64,000 nt of DNA, taken from CAUJGP01 sp964612425. GTDB lineage: Bacteria > Bdellovibrionota > Bdellovibrionia > Bdellovibrionales > Bdellovibrionaceae. How positions within the stretch are numbered: the stretch's first letter is position 1; the number at the start of each line of letters is the position of its first letter. The translations under genes and the position numbers were made by a program. Below the pieces are notes generated by a model. It was not told the origin of the DNA, made no database searches, and saw only the letters and a list, made by a program, of their open reading frames with translations. Below, one piece after another: positions 35,619-45,235 of this stretch. The stretch lies in contig CAZTDX010000002.1 in the NCBI GenBank assembly GCA_964612425.1, positions 1-64,000 on the forward strand, read 5' to 3'.

Positions 35619-36109
35619 TGAGTCAAAGTATTTTAAATTCTATGAGCACCAAACCTTCGTTTCTTCTTGATCAGTCACAATTAAAACCACGAGGAGTTAA
35701 CGTAAAGAAAAAGGCCGTACCCCTGATCATCACTTCACTGGTTGATGCCTTTTCAATACTAGTTATCTATCTACTCTTTGGACCCTCTGTCTCTGGTGAG
35801 AATATTGATCCTCAATTAGGTGTGAGCTTACCTATGGCTTATCATAGTGAACTGGCACAAGACGAAACCACACTCATGATTAAAAATGATGGGTATTATA
35901 TTAAAAATAAAAGAATCGAACTGGCTCAACTCACTCAAGAGTTAAAAAAGGTCTCGCAAACATTATCCAATGACAAAGATAAATCAAAATCACTCGTTAT
36001 TGTTGCGGATCAAAAGAATGATATTGAAAAAATTAACCCCGTCTTAATTGCCGCTTCTGAGGCAGGAATGAATCAATTGAGACTGGCTGTGGAACATCAA
36101 GGAGAATAA
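35618..36109 (+). CDS. TolR/ExbD-like stator protein (AglS/AglQ-like)
   Basis: A 163-aa protein with a 35-residue cytoplasmic start, one membrane helix and a periplasmic ExbD-like domain. The helix VPLIITSLVDAFSILVIYLL contains the Asp expected to carry protons. The periplasmic part (LMIKNDGYYIKNKRIELAQL, SLVIVADQKNDIEKINPVLI) follows the family pattern. It should pair with the TolQ-like subunit to drive the gliding-type machine. It overlaps the previous gene by one base and is 3 bp from the next. Confidence 0.85.
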   Translation: MSQSILNSMSTKPSFLLDQSQLKPRGVNVKKKAVPLIITSLVDAFSILVIYLLFGPSVSGENIDPQLGVSLPMAYHSELAQDETTLMIKNDGYYIKNKRIELAQLTQELKKVSQTLSNDKDKSKSLVIVADQKNDIEKINPVLIAASEAGMNQLRLAVEHQGE

Positions 36110-36112
36110 TAA

Positions 36113-39100
36113 ATGTTTTATTGGTTGAGGACTAACCTTAGTTTATTGAGCTCACTCCGTATGGTGGTGTTGATGATTACTTCAACCATCATTGGAAGTT
36201 ATTCTGCAGCTGAGAAAATGGATCTTGAAGCTCATAATCTCGTGATCGAAAAACTTGAAACCAGTTTAAAGAAAATTGACCCTAAAGATAAAAGCATTAA
36301 CTTGATGAGCTTAAAGATTCAACTGGCCAATCTTTACTCTGAAAAGGCGCGCCTTCTTTTTATTGAAGAAGGGAATAAATCTTGCCATAATTGTCTTCAA
36401 TCTCAAAGTTTTAAAAAGAAAGCCATTACACTCTATTCAGAAATCCAACCTCAATTAAAAAATGCTGATGGTGGCGAAGTTTCATTACAGTTAGCCTATT
36501 TACTTGAAGAAAACCAAATTGAAAAATCGATTAAAATTTATCAAAGTCTTATCGAACAAAAAAACTTGAGCGACGATGTTCGCTCCAAAGCTCTCAACAA
36601 GAGAGCCTCTTATTATTTTAAACAGGGTTTATTTGATAAAGCACTGAGTGATTATGAAAGCATTTTACGCTTAAACACTAAAGAATCCTTTGGACCTATT
36701 TACCATAAAATAGCTTGGGCCAAATACAACAAAGGTGATGTTGATGATGCAATAAGAGATTTAAAACTCATTCTCAATAATCAAGACATGATGAGCTTAA
36801 ACTCCTCTTCTGGAAAAGAATTTAGTGATTCTTTTCATCGTGAAGTGGCACGAGACTTAGCTCTTTTTATGGCCAAGGCTGATTTAAATCAAAGTTCTCT
36901 TCAGCAACTGATCAAACTCACTCCTGAAGACGATATCGCTAACAATCTGCTCTTTTTGGGTGAAGAGTCAGAACGCATTGGTCACTCACAAAATGCTTCG
37001 TTTGCTTGGGAATGGGTGCTTGCAAACCAAAAATTAACTGATGAGAAAAAAGCAGAACTTCTGTTGAGCCTAGCCAAACATCATCTCAACCATAACCACT
37101 TTGAAAAAGCTTATCAAAGCTTCAATGAATCATTAAGTCTGTTAAAAATTAGCAAAAACAATGAGACGCCAGCTTCATCAAATTATAAACAATTTCTCGT
37201 GACGTGGGAAAAACTCGGGCAAAAACTCACAAGTTCCAGTGAGCTAAAAAATTCTCAAAATTTACTAATCAAATCCTATGAATCTTATTTAAAAGTCATC
37301 GATACCGATTTTGAAGTATATCTGTGGCTCGCACAACTTGCTACAAAAGTATCACAAAACAATGCCGCACTCATTGCCTACGGAAAAGCGGCGGATATTA
37401 TCGCAAAAAAATTAGCTGAGACAACCGCCAACGAATCCTCCAACCGTACAACAGCAAAGAGTGATGAACAAATTCGGCTTCAAAAAATACTCAACGGTAC
37501 GCTTCATACGGAGATCAGTCTCACAGAATTAACTTCTAATGCTGATTTAAAACTGAAGGCTTATGAACACTACCTTAAACTCAATCCCCAAGGATCAGAA
37601 GCAGCGTATGTTCAGTATCAAAAAGCTAAGCTCTTCTATGATACAAACCAGTACCAAAAATCTTTTGAATTATTTAATGCTATCGCCAGTGATTCTCGCT
37701 TTAGCGATCAAGATTTAAAACTCAAATCCGCTCATTTAGCGCTTGATAGCTTGGTTTTTTTAAATGAAACAGCAAAAGTCGAAACCACTGCCTTAACGTA
37801 CTCTCAAACTTTCCCTAAGCAAACGACCGATTTCAGAAAAATTTCTTATAATGCTGGAATGAAACAGGTTCAAACATTAGCCTTTAAAAACGCTAGCACT
37901 TCCAACAACAAAACAAAAACTATTGATGTTCGAGAACAAATAGCCGCTAGCTCCCAGGCCTTAGCTAAATTAAAGAATCTTCCTGAGCCACCCAAGGACT
38001 CCAAAGAGTATAAAACTCATCTTCGAGCTAAAATTGATCTGGCTATTCAATCTCAAGACTGGGGTACAGCTCTTGAGTCCATCAAAGACTACACTCGTAT
38101 TAAAAATCTCAAAGCTTCTGAGGTTGAATGGTCGCTCAATAAGAAGCTTTCTATTTCAGAATTGTTGTTGGATTTTAAAACGGCCTTTGCAACGGTTCAT
38201 GAACTTCAGTTTGAAAAATCAAAAGATCCCAACCAATTACTCAAGGCCGCTCTCCTGGCAGAACTCACATCAATGCCCGTGAAGCCTTGGCTTGAACGCG
38301 TTATTCGTTCTCCAAAATCAAGTTCGATGCAAAAAACTCTGGCTCGAGTGCAAATGGTCCGACTCTCTGAACGACCATGGAAAACATTCCACCAAGTAGC
38401 TGCTGGAATACAAAATCATCCGGATATTTTTGCCAACCTTGCACTTGAATGTTTTAATTCAGAGCCATTAATGCAAGAGGCACAGTGGGCCCTTCGATTC
38501 CCTGGAGTTCGCTCCACATGGGAAGGAAAATCCATTCAACGCTACCTAGATCTTGGTAAATTAAAATCCAAACTCAAAGTGGTTTCGCAAACTGAACTCA
38601 ACACTCGCTCCACAGCTCTTTTGGCTTCTGGTTTAAAATTTCGAGTAAAAAATCTTATGGAAATCCAAGCCCTATTTAAAGCGGCACAAAAATCGCAAGA
38701 TTGGACTCTTCAAGTCGTTGCCGCACAAGGACTGCAAGCTGAAAATAGTCGTCTTGCTTTTGAAATTGAAAAACTTCCTACTCCTAAGGGTTTAAAGGAA
38801 AAAGAAAAGAAGCAGTATCTTAAAGAATTAGCCAATGAGGCCAAACCCTTTCATCAAGCAGCACAAGAACTTAATGCTTTTTTAGAAAAAACATGGATGC
38901 ATAAAGACTACATTAGCTTTCTTATTAAGAGGATCGAAAACAGTGTTCGCACTCGTGGAATTTTAATGAATGAACTCCGAGCCATTGCCTCTTCTGCACC
39001 AAAATCTTTAACCAATGATATTCAAAGCCAACTGAATGAGTTGAAAGACTTACCATCAAACAGTGAAATTTCCAACCTACAACTCGAGCTTCGAAAAGAT

Positions 39101-39217
39101 CCCTTTGATTTAAATTTACAAAAGCAATTAATGACAATGGAAAAAAAACGAGGAAACCAGAGCATGGTTGTATTTTTAGAAGCTAGAAATCAAAGTTTAA
39201 AAGAAGGTCACTTATGA
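36113..39217 (+). CDS. Large TPR protein of the gliding operon
   Basis: A 1034-aa protein. A hydrophobic stretch at about residues 13-35 acts as signal peptide or anchor, so the rest is periplasmic. TPR-like units are clear at about 150-215 (RSKALNKRASYYFKQGLFDK, HKIAWAKYNKGDVDDAIRDL) and 310-345, and helical repeats continue through the middle. The C-terminal third is helical with less obvious repeats. It probably scaffolds the complex between stator and outer-membrane parts, as periplasmic TPR proteins do in Myxococcus Agl/Glt. The stop overlaps the next start by 4 bp. Confidence 0.8.
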   Translation: MFYWLRTNLSLLSSLRMVVLMITSTIIGSYSAAEKMDLEAHNLVIEKLETSLKKIDPKDKSINLMSLKIQLANLYSEKARLLFIEEGNKSCHNCLQSQSFKKKAITLYSEIQPQLKNADGGEVSLQLAYLLEENQIEKSIKIYQSLIEQKNLSDDVRSKALNKRASYYFKQGLFDKALSDYESILRLNTKESFGPIYHKIAWAKYNKGDVDDAIRDLKLILNNQDMMSLNSSSGKEFSDSFHREVARDLALFMAKADLNQSSLQQLIKLTPEDDIANNLLFLGEESERIGHSQNASFAWEWVLANQKLTDEKKAELLLSLAKHHLNHNHFEKAYQSFNESLSLLKISKNNETPASSNYKQFLVTWEKLGQKLTSSSELKNSQNLLIKSYESYLKVIDTDFEVYLWLAQLATKVSQNNAALIAYGKAADIIAKKLAETTANESSNRTTAKSDEQIRLQKILNGTLHTEISLTELTSNADLKLKAYEHYLKLNPQGSEAAYVQYQKAKLFYDTNQYQKSFELFNAIASDSRFSDQDLKLKSAHLALDSLVFLNETAKVETTALTYSQTFPKQTTDFRKISYNAGMKQVQTLAFKNASTSNNKTKTIDVREQIAASSQALAKLKNLPEPPKDSKEYKTHLRAKIDLAIQSQDWGTALESIKDYTRIKNLKASEVEWSLNKKLSISELLLDFKTAFATVHELQFEKSKDPNQLLKAALLAELTSMPVKPWLERVIRSPKSSSMQKTLARVQMVRLSERPWKTFHQVAAGIQNHPDIFANLALECFNSEPLMQEAQWALRFPGVRSTWEGKSIQRYLDLGKLKSKLKVVSQTELNTRSTALLASGLKFRVKNLMEIQALFKAAQKSQDWTLQVVAAQGLQAENSRLAFEIEKLPTPKGLKEKEKKQYLKELANEAKPFHQAAQELNAFLEKTWMHKDYISFLIKRIENSVRTRGILMNELRAIASSAPKSLTNDIQSQLNELKDLPSNSEISNLQLELRKDPFDLNLQKQLMTMEKKRGNQSMVVFLEARNQSLKEGHL

Positions 39218-39570
39218 AAATAAATTCTATTTTGTCTCAAAACTTCTCAAGAATGTTCGATTTTATAAAAAGTCGAACGGCACGCCAAGTCGGGCACCCT
39301 TTAATGGAGTCCTTGAGTATGAGCTTTCTTTATTTAAGTCTCGCTTTTATTTTAACTTTTATCTATGGAATGGTTGGCCATACCTCGGTCAAAACTAAAA
39401 AAGCCCCAGTGGAAAAAAAATTAGTATTTAGCGATAGACTCGTTAAAGGAAAACATCAAGTCCCCGGAGAAGGGCTTGTCACTGTTGAAAATGAAAAACC
39501 AATTTTAAATTTACTCACACTTCGTACTGATTTTAAAGATCGTAGAGAAAAAGAAAAACTCAGGGATTAA
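39214..39570 (+). CDS. Single-pass inner-membrane protein of the gliding operon
   Basis: A 118-aa protein with one membrane helix at about residues 35-55 (SMSFLYLSLAFILTFIYGMV), a short basic cytoplasmic N-terminus and a charged periplasmic C-terminus. I do not recognise a family. The ATGA overlap with the TPR gene and position before the AgmX-type gene imply it is part of the same machine, perhaps a small adaptor. Confidence 0.65.
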   Translation: MKINSILSQNFSRMFDFIKSRTARQVGHPLMESLSMSFLYLSLAFILTFIYGMVGHTSVKTKKAPVEKKLVFSDRLVKGKHQVPGEGLVTVENEKPILNLLTLRTDFKDRREKEKLRD

Positions 39571-39613
39571 TATTTTATAGAGTTATGATTTATTTAGTAA
39601 AGGAAATACCGTT

Positions 39614-41056
39614 ATGAGTGCAAAAAAAGAAATGAATTTAATGGTTTTTAAAAATAATGCCGGAGTCCCTATCCGTTTTTTTCAAGTTAAAAATGGATCG
39701 TATTTTATTGCACAAAATAAAATAACTAAAAGAGTTGAACTTTTAAATACACTAGAAAGTGATTCACTCAAAGCTCCTTCAGAGGAGCCCCGCACTACTA
39801 ATACCTCCTCCATCCATAAAACACACACCCTTCTACAAAAAATCACTATTGAAAATTCTGATTTCTCTCATCGTTTAAAGTCTAACAACAAATCATATTT
39901 AATAAAAGGACTAGGCGTTTTAGCTTTTCATACTGAACAGGATCAGATCTCAAATGATACTCCCCTACGAGAAATGGAAGAAACACCATTTCCATTTTAT
40001 GTCAAATGGAGTGGAACAGCCCACGGATTTGTATTAGGGTTACTCGTTTTGCTTGCTTTTTTAATGCCAAAATCGAACAAAGAAATAGCTCCAATTTCAA
40101 CAAATTCTATTGTGACAATTAATCTTAAAGAAGAACAAAAAATAACTGAGCCTACACAATCTATTAAGCAGCCTCGGTCAACAGTGCCAGTAGAAAAAAC
40201 AGTAAGTATCAACAAAAACACAAAAATCCCCAAAAATGTCAAAGTCGTTCCTCGAACAGACAAGCGAAAGTCCTTGTTGGTAAAAAATAATTTACATGGA
40301 AAATATGCTTCAAACTCCACTCGCCCACCCTCTCGCTTTCTTCGCATGGGTACAATGGGTGAGTCATTAAACTCCATCAACAATGCTCTTAAAGGTTCAA
40401 AGAATGGAATGGGATCAGGGCTTCGAGTTCAAGGAGCCACTGGATTTGGTGGAAGCGGACGTGGCGCTGGTATTGGAAAAGGAAATGGAACCATGGGACA
40501 TGGAAATGATTCTGGCGGAGGATACGAACAAGCTTTATATGGCAAAGGTCTTATTGCAGGACAAGTCGGTAATGGCCAAGGTGGATTTGGTAGCGGCTGG
40601 GGTGAAGGCCGCAGAGGTTCTGGAAGTTATGGCAATAGTAATTTAGGAACTAAAGGAAAAGCAGGCGGTCATGAAGGTTATGGAAATTCAAAATTGGGTG
40701 GATCAGGACCCAGTGTTTTTGCTTACCCTGTGCATGAAGAAACTGTGGTTGAAGGCGGTCTCGATCGTGATGCCGTTGACCTCGTTGTGATGAAAAATTT
40801 AGGTCAAATCACTTATTGTTATGAAATTGGTTTACAGAAAAAATCTAGCCTTCGCGGGCGTGTACTGGTGGACTTTTCCATTAATGCCCAAGGATCTGTG
40901 AGTTCTCTTTCAATTTCTTCTAGTAGCTTGCACGCACCCAACGTTGAAAGTTGTATGCTTGGTAAAATTAAAAATTGGAAATTCCCTCGACCCGTCGGTG
41001 GTGTCACGGTCGATGTCAACTACCCCTTTGCGTTGCAAAGAGTCTCTCAAAATTAG
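39614..41056 (+). CDS. TonB-like AgmX/PglI C-terminal domain protein (GltG/GltJ-like)
   Basis: A 480-aa protein. Residues 1-130 are cytoplasmic, a membrane helix follows at about 133-152, then a Pro/Lys-rich stretch, a glycine-rich spacer at about 255-360, and a C-terminal TonB-like domain (about 378-476) with GGLDRDAVDLVVMKN, QITYCYE and GRVLVDFSINAQGSVSS, the AgmX/PglI C-terminal pattern. Two Cys (in ITYCYE and VESCML) are typical of this family. In Myxococcus such proteins couple the stator to outer-membrane parts of the gliding machine. No FHA domain is apparent at the N-terminus. Confidence 0.88.
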   Translation: MSAKKEMNLMVFKNNAGVPIRFFQVKNGSYFIAQNKITKRVELLNTLESDSLKAPSEEPRTTNTSSIHKTHTLLQKITIENSDFSHRLKSNNKSYLIKGLGVLAFHTEQDQISNDTPLREMEETPFPFYVKWSGTAHGFVLGLLVLLAFLMPKSNKEIAPISTNSIVTINLKEEQKITEPTQSIKQPRSTVPVEKTVSINKNTKIPKNVKVVPRTDKRKSLLVKNNLHGKYASNSTRPPSRFLRMGTMGESLNSINNALKGSKNGMGSGLRVQGATGFGGSGRGAGIGKGNGTMGHGNDSGGGYEQALYGKGLIAGQVGNGQGGFGSGWGEGRRGSGSYGNSNLGTKGKAGGHEGYGNSKLGGSGPSVFAYPVHEETVVEGGLDRDAVDLVVMKNLGQITYCYEIGLQKKSSLRGRVLVDFSINAQGSVSSLSISSSSLHAPNVESCMLGKIKNWKFPRPVGGVTVDVNYPFALQRVSQN

Positions 41057-41068
41057 AAAGGACGTCTT

Positions 41069-42478
41069 ATGTTTAAAATGAATTTACAAAATAAAAACTA
41101 TTTATCTCTGAAAAAATATTTCCTGGTTGCTTCCAGCTTAATCCTCCTTGGTGGCTGTGCTAATCAATCTTCTAGCTCCAAAGGGACTCTAAAAAAATAC
41201 AGCGACCTAAAGAAAACTTTAGGACCTGTTCACAATAACCCTGAGCCTACAGATCAAAAATACGCCCCTTCAGACTTATACAAACTCTACGTTGTCAATG
41301 CCTCCGGATCAGCAGATACTAATTTTGTTACTTTGGTTGCAGGTCAAAGAAATACGATTACAATTCACGCTGAACTTTCTCTACCTGGAGTGAGTTATCG
41401 ATTAATTTCTCGCGATCTCCCCGCGGAGAGTGAACCCTTGAAAGATTTAGGGAATGGCAATTGGGAATTTTCCTGGAATCCTAGCAAAGATTTAGCGCGA
41501 GCCTTAAAAGATCAACCGCCACAAATTTTTCATGTCTCCATTGAAATTCTTGAAGTCACCGATATTCGTTCAAAAACACTGGCCGAACAACTCAGAGCAG
41601 AGTTGACTCTTAATTACCGAATTATTAATTCTTCGGAAGCTCCAGAGATTATTGAAGTTCGAAACTTAGATCCTAATGCTACAATCACAAAAATTAATGA
41701 AGGTGAAACCAGAGAATTAGAAATCATCATAAAAGATACTACGTCCTCTCTCTCACAACCACCCGTGCTGGATTACACTCCGTTTACTGACCGAATCACC
41801 CGAGAATCTACCGACATCGATGCTGGTCGACGCTTTATGATTTGGGGCCCAGTTGAACCGCTCAAAGATAAAGTCTCTGGTAAAATTTTAGAGGGATTGT
41901 GGAAAGCAACCATCTCTTTCAATACAACACTTCTCGAGCATGTGCCCGTATTTCCTATACCTGGTGTTAATACACTACCCGCAGCAATTAACTCTCATCT
42001 TTTATTATTTTCTAAGAGCAGCGCCACAGGCATTGCTTCTCCGATCATAAAAATCAGCTTTCAAATCACCTACCGACGCGAACTTCTCCGACCTGTTATT
42101 GAAGGTTTAAACGAAGAGCTCACTATCACAAAACAAAAAGAAACTCTCAAGTTTTCTTTTAAAACCTACCTTCCATCCTCCGTGGGCCTTATTACCACGT
42201 TCTTATCCGATGAAGCCGTAAAACTCGAAGGGTCTCCAAAGTTAACTTGCAATAAATCATCCAGTGGAAGTGGAAGAACATCTCAAAAACAAGATTGTAC
42301 TTTTACTTGGAAAATCCCCTGCTCGATGAACCCTGGAGATTTATCCATTAAAATCTTGGCTGCTGGCGAATACGAAGGACAAAGAACTTCTACTGAGATT
42401 ACTAAAAAAATATCCATTACAGAGATTAAAGAATGTAAACCGAAAACACCACCCACTTCTCCTGAGGGAGGAAAGTAA
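41069..42478 (+). CDS. Lipoprotein of the gliding operon
   Basis: A 469-aa lipoprotein with lipobox LLGGC and Cys at about residue 30. The mature part is beta-rich, with no motif I recognise; three Cys lie in the last 90 residues. It is 12 bp downstream of the AgmX-type gene and 1 bp upstream of the beta-barrel gene, so it probably works at the outer membrane with them. Confidence 0.7.
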   Translation: MFKMNLQNKNYLSLKKYFLVASSLILLGGCANQSSSSKGTLKKYSDLKKTLGPVHNNPEPTDQKYAPSDLYKLYVVNASGSADTNFVTLVAGQRNTITIHAELSLPGVSYRLISRDLPAESEPLKDLGNGNWEFSWNPSKDLARALKDQPPQIFHVSIEILEVTDIRSKTLAEQLRAELTLNYRIINSSEAPEIIEVRNLDPNATITKINEGETRELEIIIKDTTSSLSQPPVLDYTPFTDRITRESTDIDAGRRFMIWGPVEPLKDKVSGKILEGLWKATISFNTTLLEHVPVFPIPGVNTLPAAINSHLLLFSKSSATGIASPIIKISFQITYRRELLRPVIEGLNEELTITKQKETLKFSFKTYLPSSVGLITTFLSDEAVKLEGSPKLTCNKSSSGSGRTSQKQDCTFTWKIPCSMNPGDLSIKILAAGEYEGQRTSTEITKKISITEIKECKPKTPPTSPEGGK

Positions 42479-42479
42479 G

Positions 42480-43223
42480 ATGATGATGAAATCAAACATA
42501 ACTAAAAGAAGTTTATTTTTAACGTACTTTCTTATTTATTCATCCACTTTATTTCTCAACTTTTATTCCTTTTCAGCCCAAGCCTCGGATTGGGATTCGC
42601 TGGGTTCCAGTGAAGCGCTCTTAAAAAAGGCCAAGGCCCTTGATGCTAAAAATAAAGTGCGTGTCGTTCAAAAGCGCAGTGTTGAACGAGACATGAGATT
42701 TGAAATCAGTGGTCACTATGGTTTTATCAACGGTGGTGACTCTTATGTAAAAACGCAATCCGGCGGGTTGCAATTGGAGTTTCACGTTAATCCCAAATTT
42801 TCACTTGGTCTTCGCTACGATACCTATTTTAATGGCCTGACCTCAGAGGGCGAACGTGTTTATAATGACGCAGAAACTCGCATCGCTAACGGAAATCAAG
42901 CTCAACTTCCTGAAATTGATTACCCCATAAGTTCGCAACTTGCGACAGTGAGCTGGTATCCAATTTATGGAAAACTCAACTTTTTTGATGAAGCCATAAC
43001 TCAATTTGATTTATATCTCATGGCTGGAGTGGGAACCGTAAAATTAGAGACTGCCAAAAGCGCTACTCTCTACTCCGCAGGAACTGGTGTTGGTCTGTGG
43101 TTTTCCCAACACATTATGGCTCGCGGAGAGCTTCGTTATCAGGGTTATAAAGACTCTGCCTATACAAAAGAACCGCAAGTCAACACGATGGCCCTCCATT
43201 TTAGTTTAGGATTACTCCTATGA
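42480..43223 (+). CDS. Outer-membrane beta-barrel protein of the gliding operon
   Basis: A 247-aa protein with a signal peptide (about 1-36, ending SFSAQA). The mature part has alternating amphipathic strands, for example RDMRFEISGHYGF and LQLEFHVNPKFSLGLRYD, and ends with LHFSLGLLL, consistent with a small barrel. Myxococcus gliding clusters contain comparable barrels (CglE, GltA, GltB), but I cannot tell which, if any, is orthologous. The stop overlaps the next start by 4 bp. Confidence 0.75.
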   Translation: MMMKSNITKRSLFLTYFLIYSSTLFLNFYSFSAQASDWDSLGSSEALLKKAKALDAKNKVRVVQKRSVERDMRFEISGHYGFINGGDSYVKTQSGGLQLEFHVNPKFSLGLRYDTYFNGLTSEGERVYNDAETRIANGNQAQLPEIDYPISSQLATVSWYPIYGKLNFFDEAITQFDLYLMAGVGTVKLETAKSATLYSAGTGVGLWFSQHIMARGELRYQGYKDSAYTKEPQVNTMALHFSLGLLL

Positions 43224-44098
43224 AAAAGATAATAACGAGATTACTCCCAGGATTAATAACTTCATTTTTGATTTCTTCTCCACTCATGGCCGTCAATATG
43301 AGCGAGAAATCCACCATGGAAAGTGCTCGCATTGCCTTTGAAAAAGGGCAACTGGACCAGGCTATAAACTTTTATGAGAAAATCCCACAATCTTCGGATT
43401 ATTGGATGGAAGCACTTGAAGAAAGGGCTTGGACCGCCGTAAGAAAAGGAGATCATAACAAAGCCCTTGCACTTGTTACAACACTAACAAGTGATTTACT
43501 GGCTCCCCAAATTGGACCAGAACCTTATTTTCTAAAAGCATTATTGAACTACAAGCTTTGTCATATTGTGGGAGTCATGGAGGATTTTCAACTTTTTAAA
43601 ACAAGGTATCAGAGTCGCGAAGTGGAGCTTGAAAAGTTAGTGTCTCAAGACTCTTCCTCTCCAGTGACGAGCAAAGCTCTCAACGTTTTAAAACAAAAGA
43701 AATCTCAAATCACCGATATTAAAGCCGATGATTTTGGTGCTGATATTAAAAATCTTCCACGATATTTTTACCGAGATACAAAAATTATTTCTGCTGTGGA
43801 ATCCGGTAATGAGAGCGATTTTAAGAAACGATTGTCTGGTTTAGCGAGCCTTGACCTAAAAGAAATTAAAGGTGTGCTACAAAAAATGCAAGTGTTAGAA
43901 ACTCAAGTCGTACAGCAAGTTTTTGCTTATAACAAAGAAATGCAAAAGAAAAAATCCACTGATTTTTCAAAGAAAGTCGATAAGAATGCCCTTGTTTTTC
44001 CGTACAGTTCTAGCAATGAAATTTGGCTGGATGAAATCGACAGTTTTGATGCTGCTACCGCCGAATGCCCACTTGATCCTTTTAAAAGGAGGGAGTAA
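43220..44098 (+). CDS. Periplasmic TPR protein (GltC/AglT-like)
   Basis: A 292-aa protein with a signal peptide (about 1-25) and TPR-like helices at about 30-105 (ESARIAFEKGQLDQAINFYE, ERAWTAVRKGDHNKALALV). The C-terminal part contains VFPYSSSNEIWLDEID, resembling the closing segment of AglT/GltC-type gliding proteins, which read similarly from memory. It is likely a periplasmic adaptor near the outer-membrane barrel and VWA lipoprotein. Orthology is tentative. Confidence 0.7.
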   Translation: MKKIITRLLPGLITSFLISSPLMAVNMSEKSTMESARIAFEKGQLDQAINFYEKIPQSSDYWMEALEERAWTAVRKGDHNKALALVTTLTSDLLAPQIGPEPYFLKALLNYKLCHIVGVMEDFQLFKTRYQSREVELEKLVSQDSSSPVTSKALNVLKQKKSQITDIKADDFGADIKNLPRYFYRDTKIISAVESGNESDFKKRLSGLASLDLKEIKGVLQKMQVLETQVVQQVFAYNKEMQKKKSTDFSKKVDKNALVFPYSSSNEIWLDEIDSFDAATAECPLDPFKRRE

Positions 44099-44101
44099 AC
44101 C

Positions 44102-45217
44102 ATGTTAGTAAATAAATTCAATACTATAGTTTTAGGCTTACTGTCATTAATGACAATGATCTCTTGTGATCATACGAATAGCCAGAGAATGACTCCTCCA
44201 GAAAAGATTCAGAAATCAAGTATGGAAGCCGAAGCAGCCGAACTGAAAACAACCAATGCTGTTGATATTCTTTTTGTTATCGATAATTCTGCAAGTATGA
44301 CTACACACCAACAAAATTTATCAAAAAATATCATACGTTTTGTTGAGTCACTTGATAAAAATAGCGACCTCGATTATCACATCGGAGTCACAACTATTTT
44401 TGATGCAGCCTATGGACCTATTGTTAAAAATTATAATCCAAATGGCTTTTTAATTCCCCTTAAAAAATCAATTCCAGGCCTTCCCTCAAACTATTATACT
44501 CGCGCCCATCAGGATTTAAATTTATTAGCAGAGAGCCTTCTTATTGGAGTCCTTCCTCTCTATGATAAAGAGGGGCACCGCCAAGGCCCAGAAGTCGAAC
44601 AAATTTTTTCACCCATTCTTGCTGCCGTTACCGAACCCGCGCTTTCCTCTCTCAGTAATGCAGGATTTTATCGCCCCGAAGCAAGACTGGCAGTAATTAT
44701 GGTGACGGATGCTGATGACTCAAGCCCTGGGCTCTCTGGAAGTCAGCTCCACAGTGAACTTAAACAAATTAAAAACAACCCTGATGGCTCTCTGCTTTCT
44801 TATTTTGGATTATTAGCCAACAAAAATGATTGTGATAAAGTCGATCCTGGAATGGAAAATGGTGTCCCCCAAAATATTATTGATTTTATTAATATCAATC
44901 AAGGGCAAGTTTACTCATTATGTAAATCAAAAGCATTTAGTGATGTTCTTGCCCAAATGGGTGAGCAGATAGTTAATAAAACTCCCTCCCAAAATATTTC
45001 ACTCAAAGCCATTCCGGAATATGAAACGCTGAAGGTCTATTTAGGGAATGAGGAGTTAAAAGCCGGGCCACGCACCTGGGGTTATGATCCTGCCAGGAAC
45101 CTCGTTATTGTTTCAGCAATTCCTAAAGGAAGCTCACCTGAGGCTCGAAAAATTCGAATTGAATACACTGTCGTCAATATGGAAAACGTTAAAAATGGTC
45201 GCGCCAAGGGAATGTGA
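44102..45217 (+). CDS. VWA-domain lipoprotein (CglB-like)
   Basis: A 371-aa lipoprotein with lipobox MISC (Cys about 22). A von Willebrand A domain spans about 52-250, with MIDAS motif DNSAS (61-65) and MVTDADDSSPG later in the fold. CglB, the outer-membrane adhesin of Myxococcus gliding, is a VWA lipoprotein, so this last gene of the operon may be its counterpart. The final 90 residues form a separate beta-rich domain. An 18-bp gap separates it from the convergent helicase gene. Confidence 0.82.
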   Translation: MLVNKFNTIVLGLLSLMTMISCDHTNSQRMTPPEKIQKSSMEAEAAELKTTNAVDILFVIDNSASMTTHQQNLSKNIIRFVESLDKNSDLDYHIGVTTIFDAAYGPIVKNYNPNGFLIPLKKSIPGLPSNYYTRAHQDLNLLAESLLIGVLPLYDKEGHRQGPEVEQIFSPILAAVTEPALSSLSNAGFYRPEARLAVIMVTDADDSSPGLSGSQLHSELKQIKNNPDGSLLSYFGLLANKNDCDKVDPGMENGVPQNIIDFININQGQVYSLCKSKAFSDVLAQMGEQIVNKTPSQNISLKAIPEYETLKVYLGNEELKAGPRTWGYDPARNLVIVSAIPKGSSPEARKIRIEYTVVNMENVKNGRAKGM

Positions 45218-45235
45218 TTTTTAACAAGCCATTTA

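Noticed and set aside
39997..40383. 128-aa minus-strand frame
   Set aside because: Antisense to the well-supported AgmX-type gene; a shadow of its codon pattern.
40383..40646. 87-aa plus-strand frame in the Gly-rich region
   Set aside because: Produced by the repetitive GGN codons of the AgmX-type gene in another frame.
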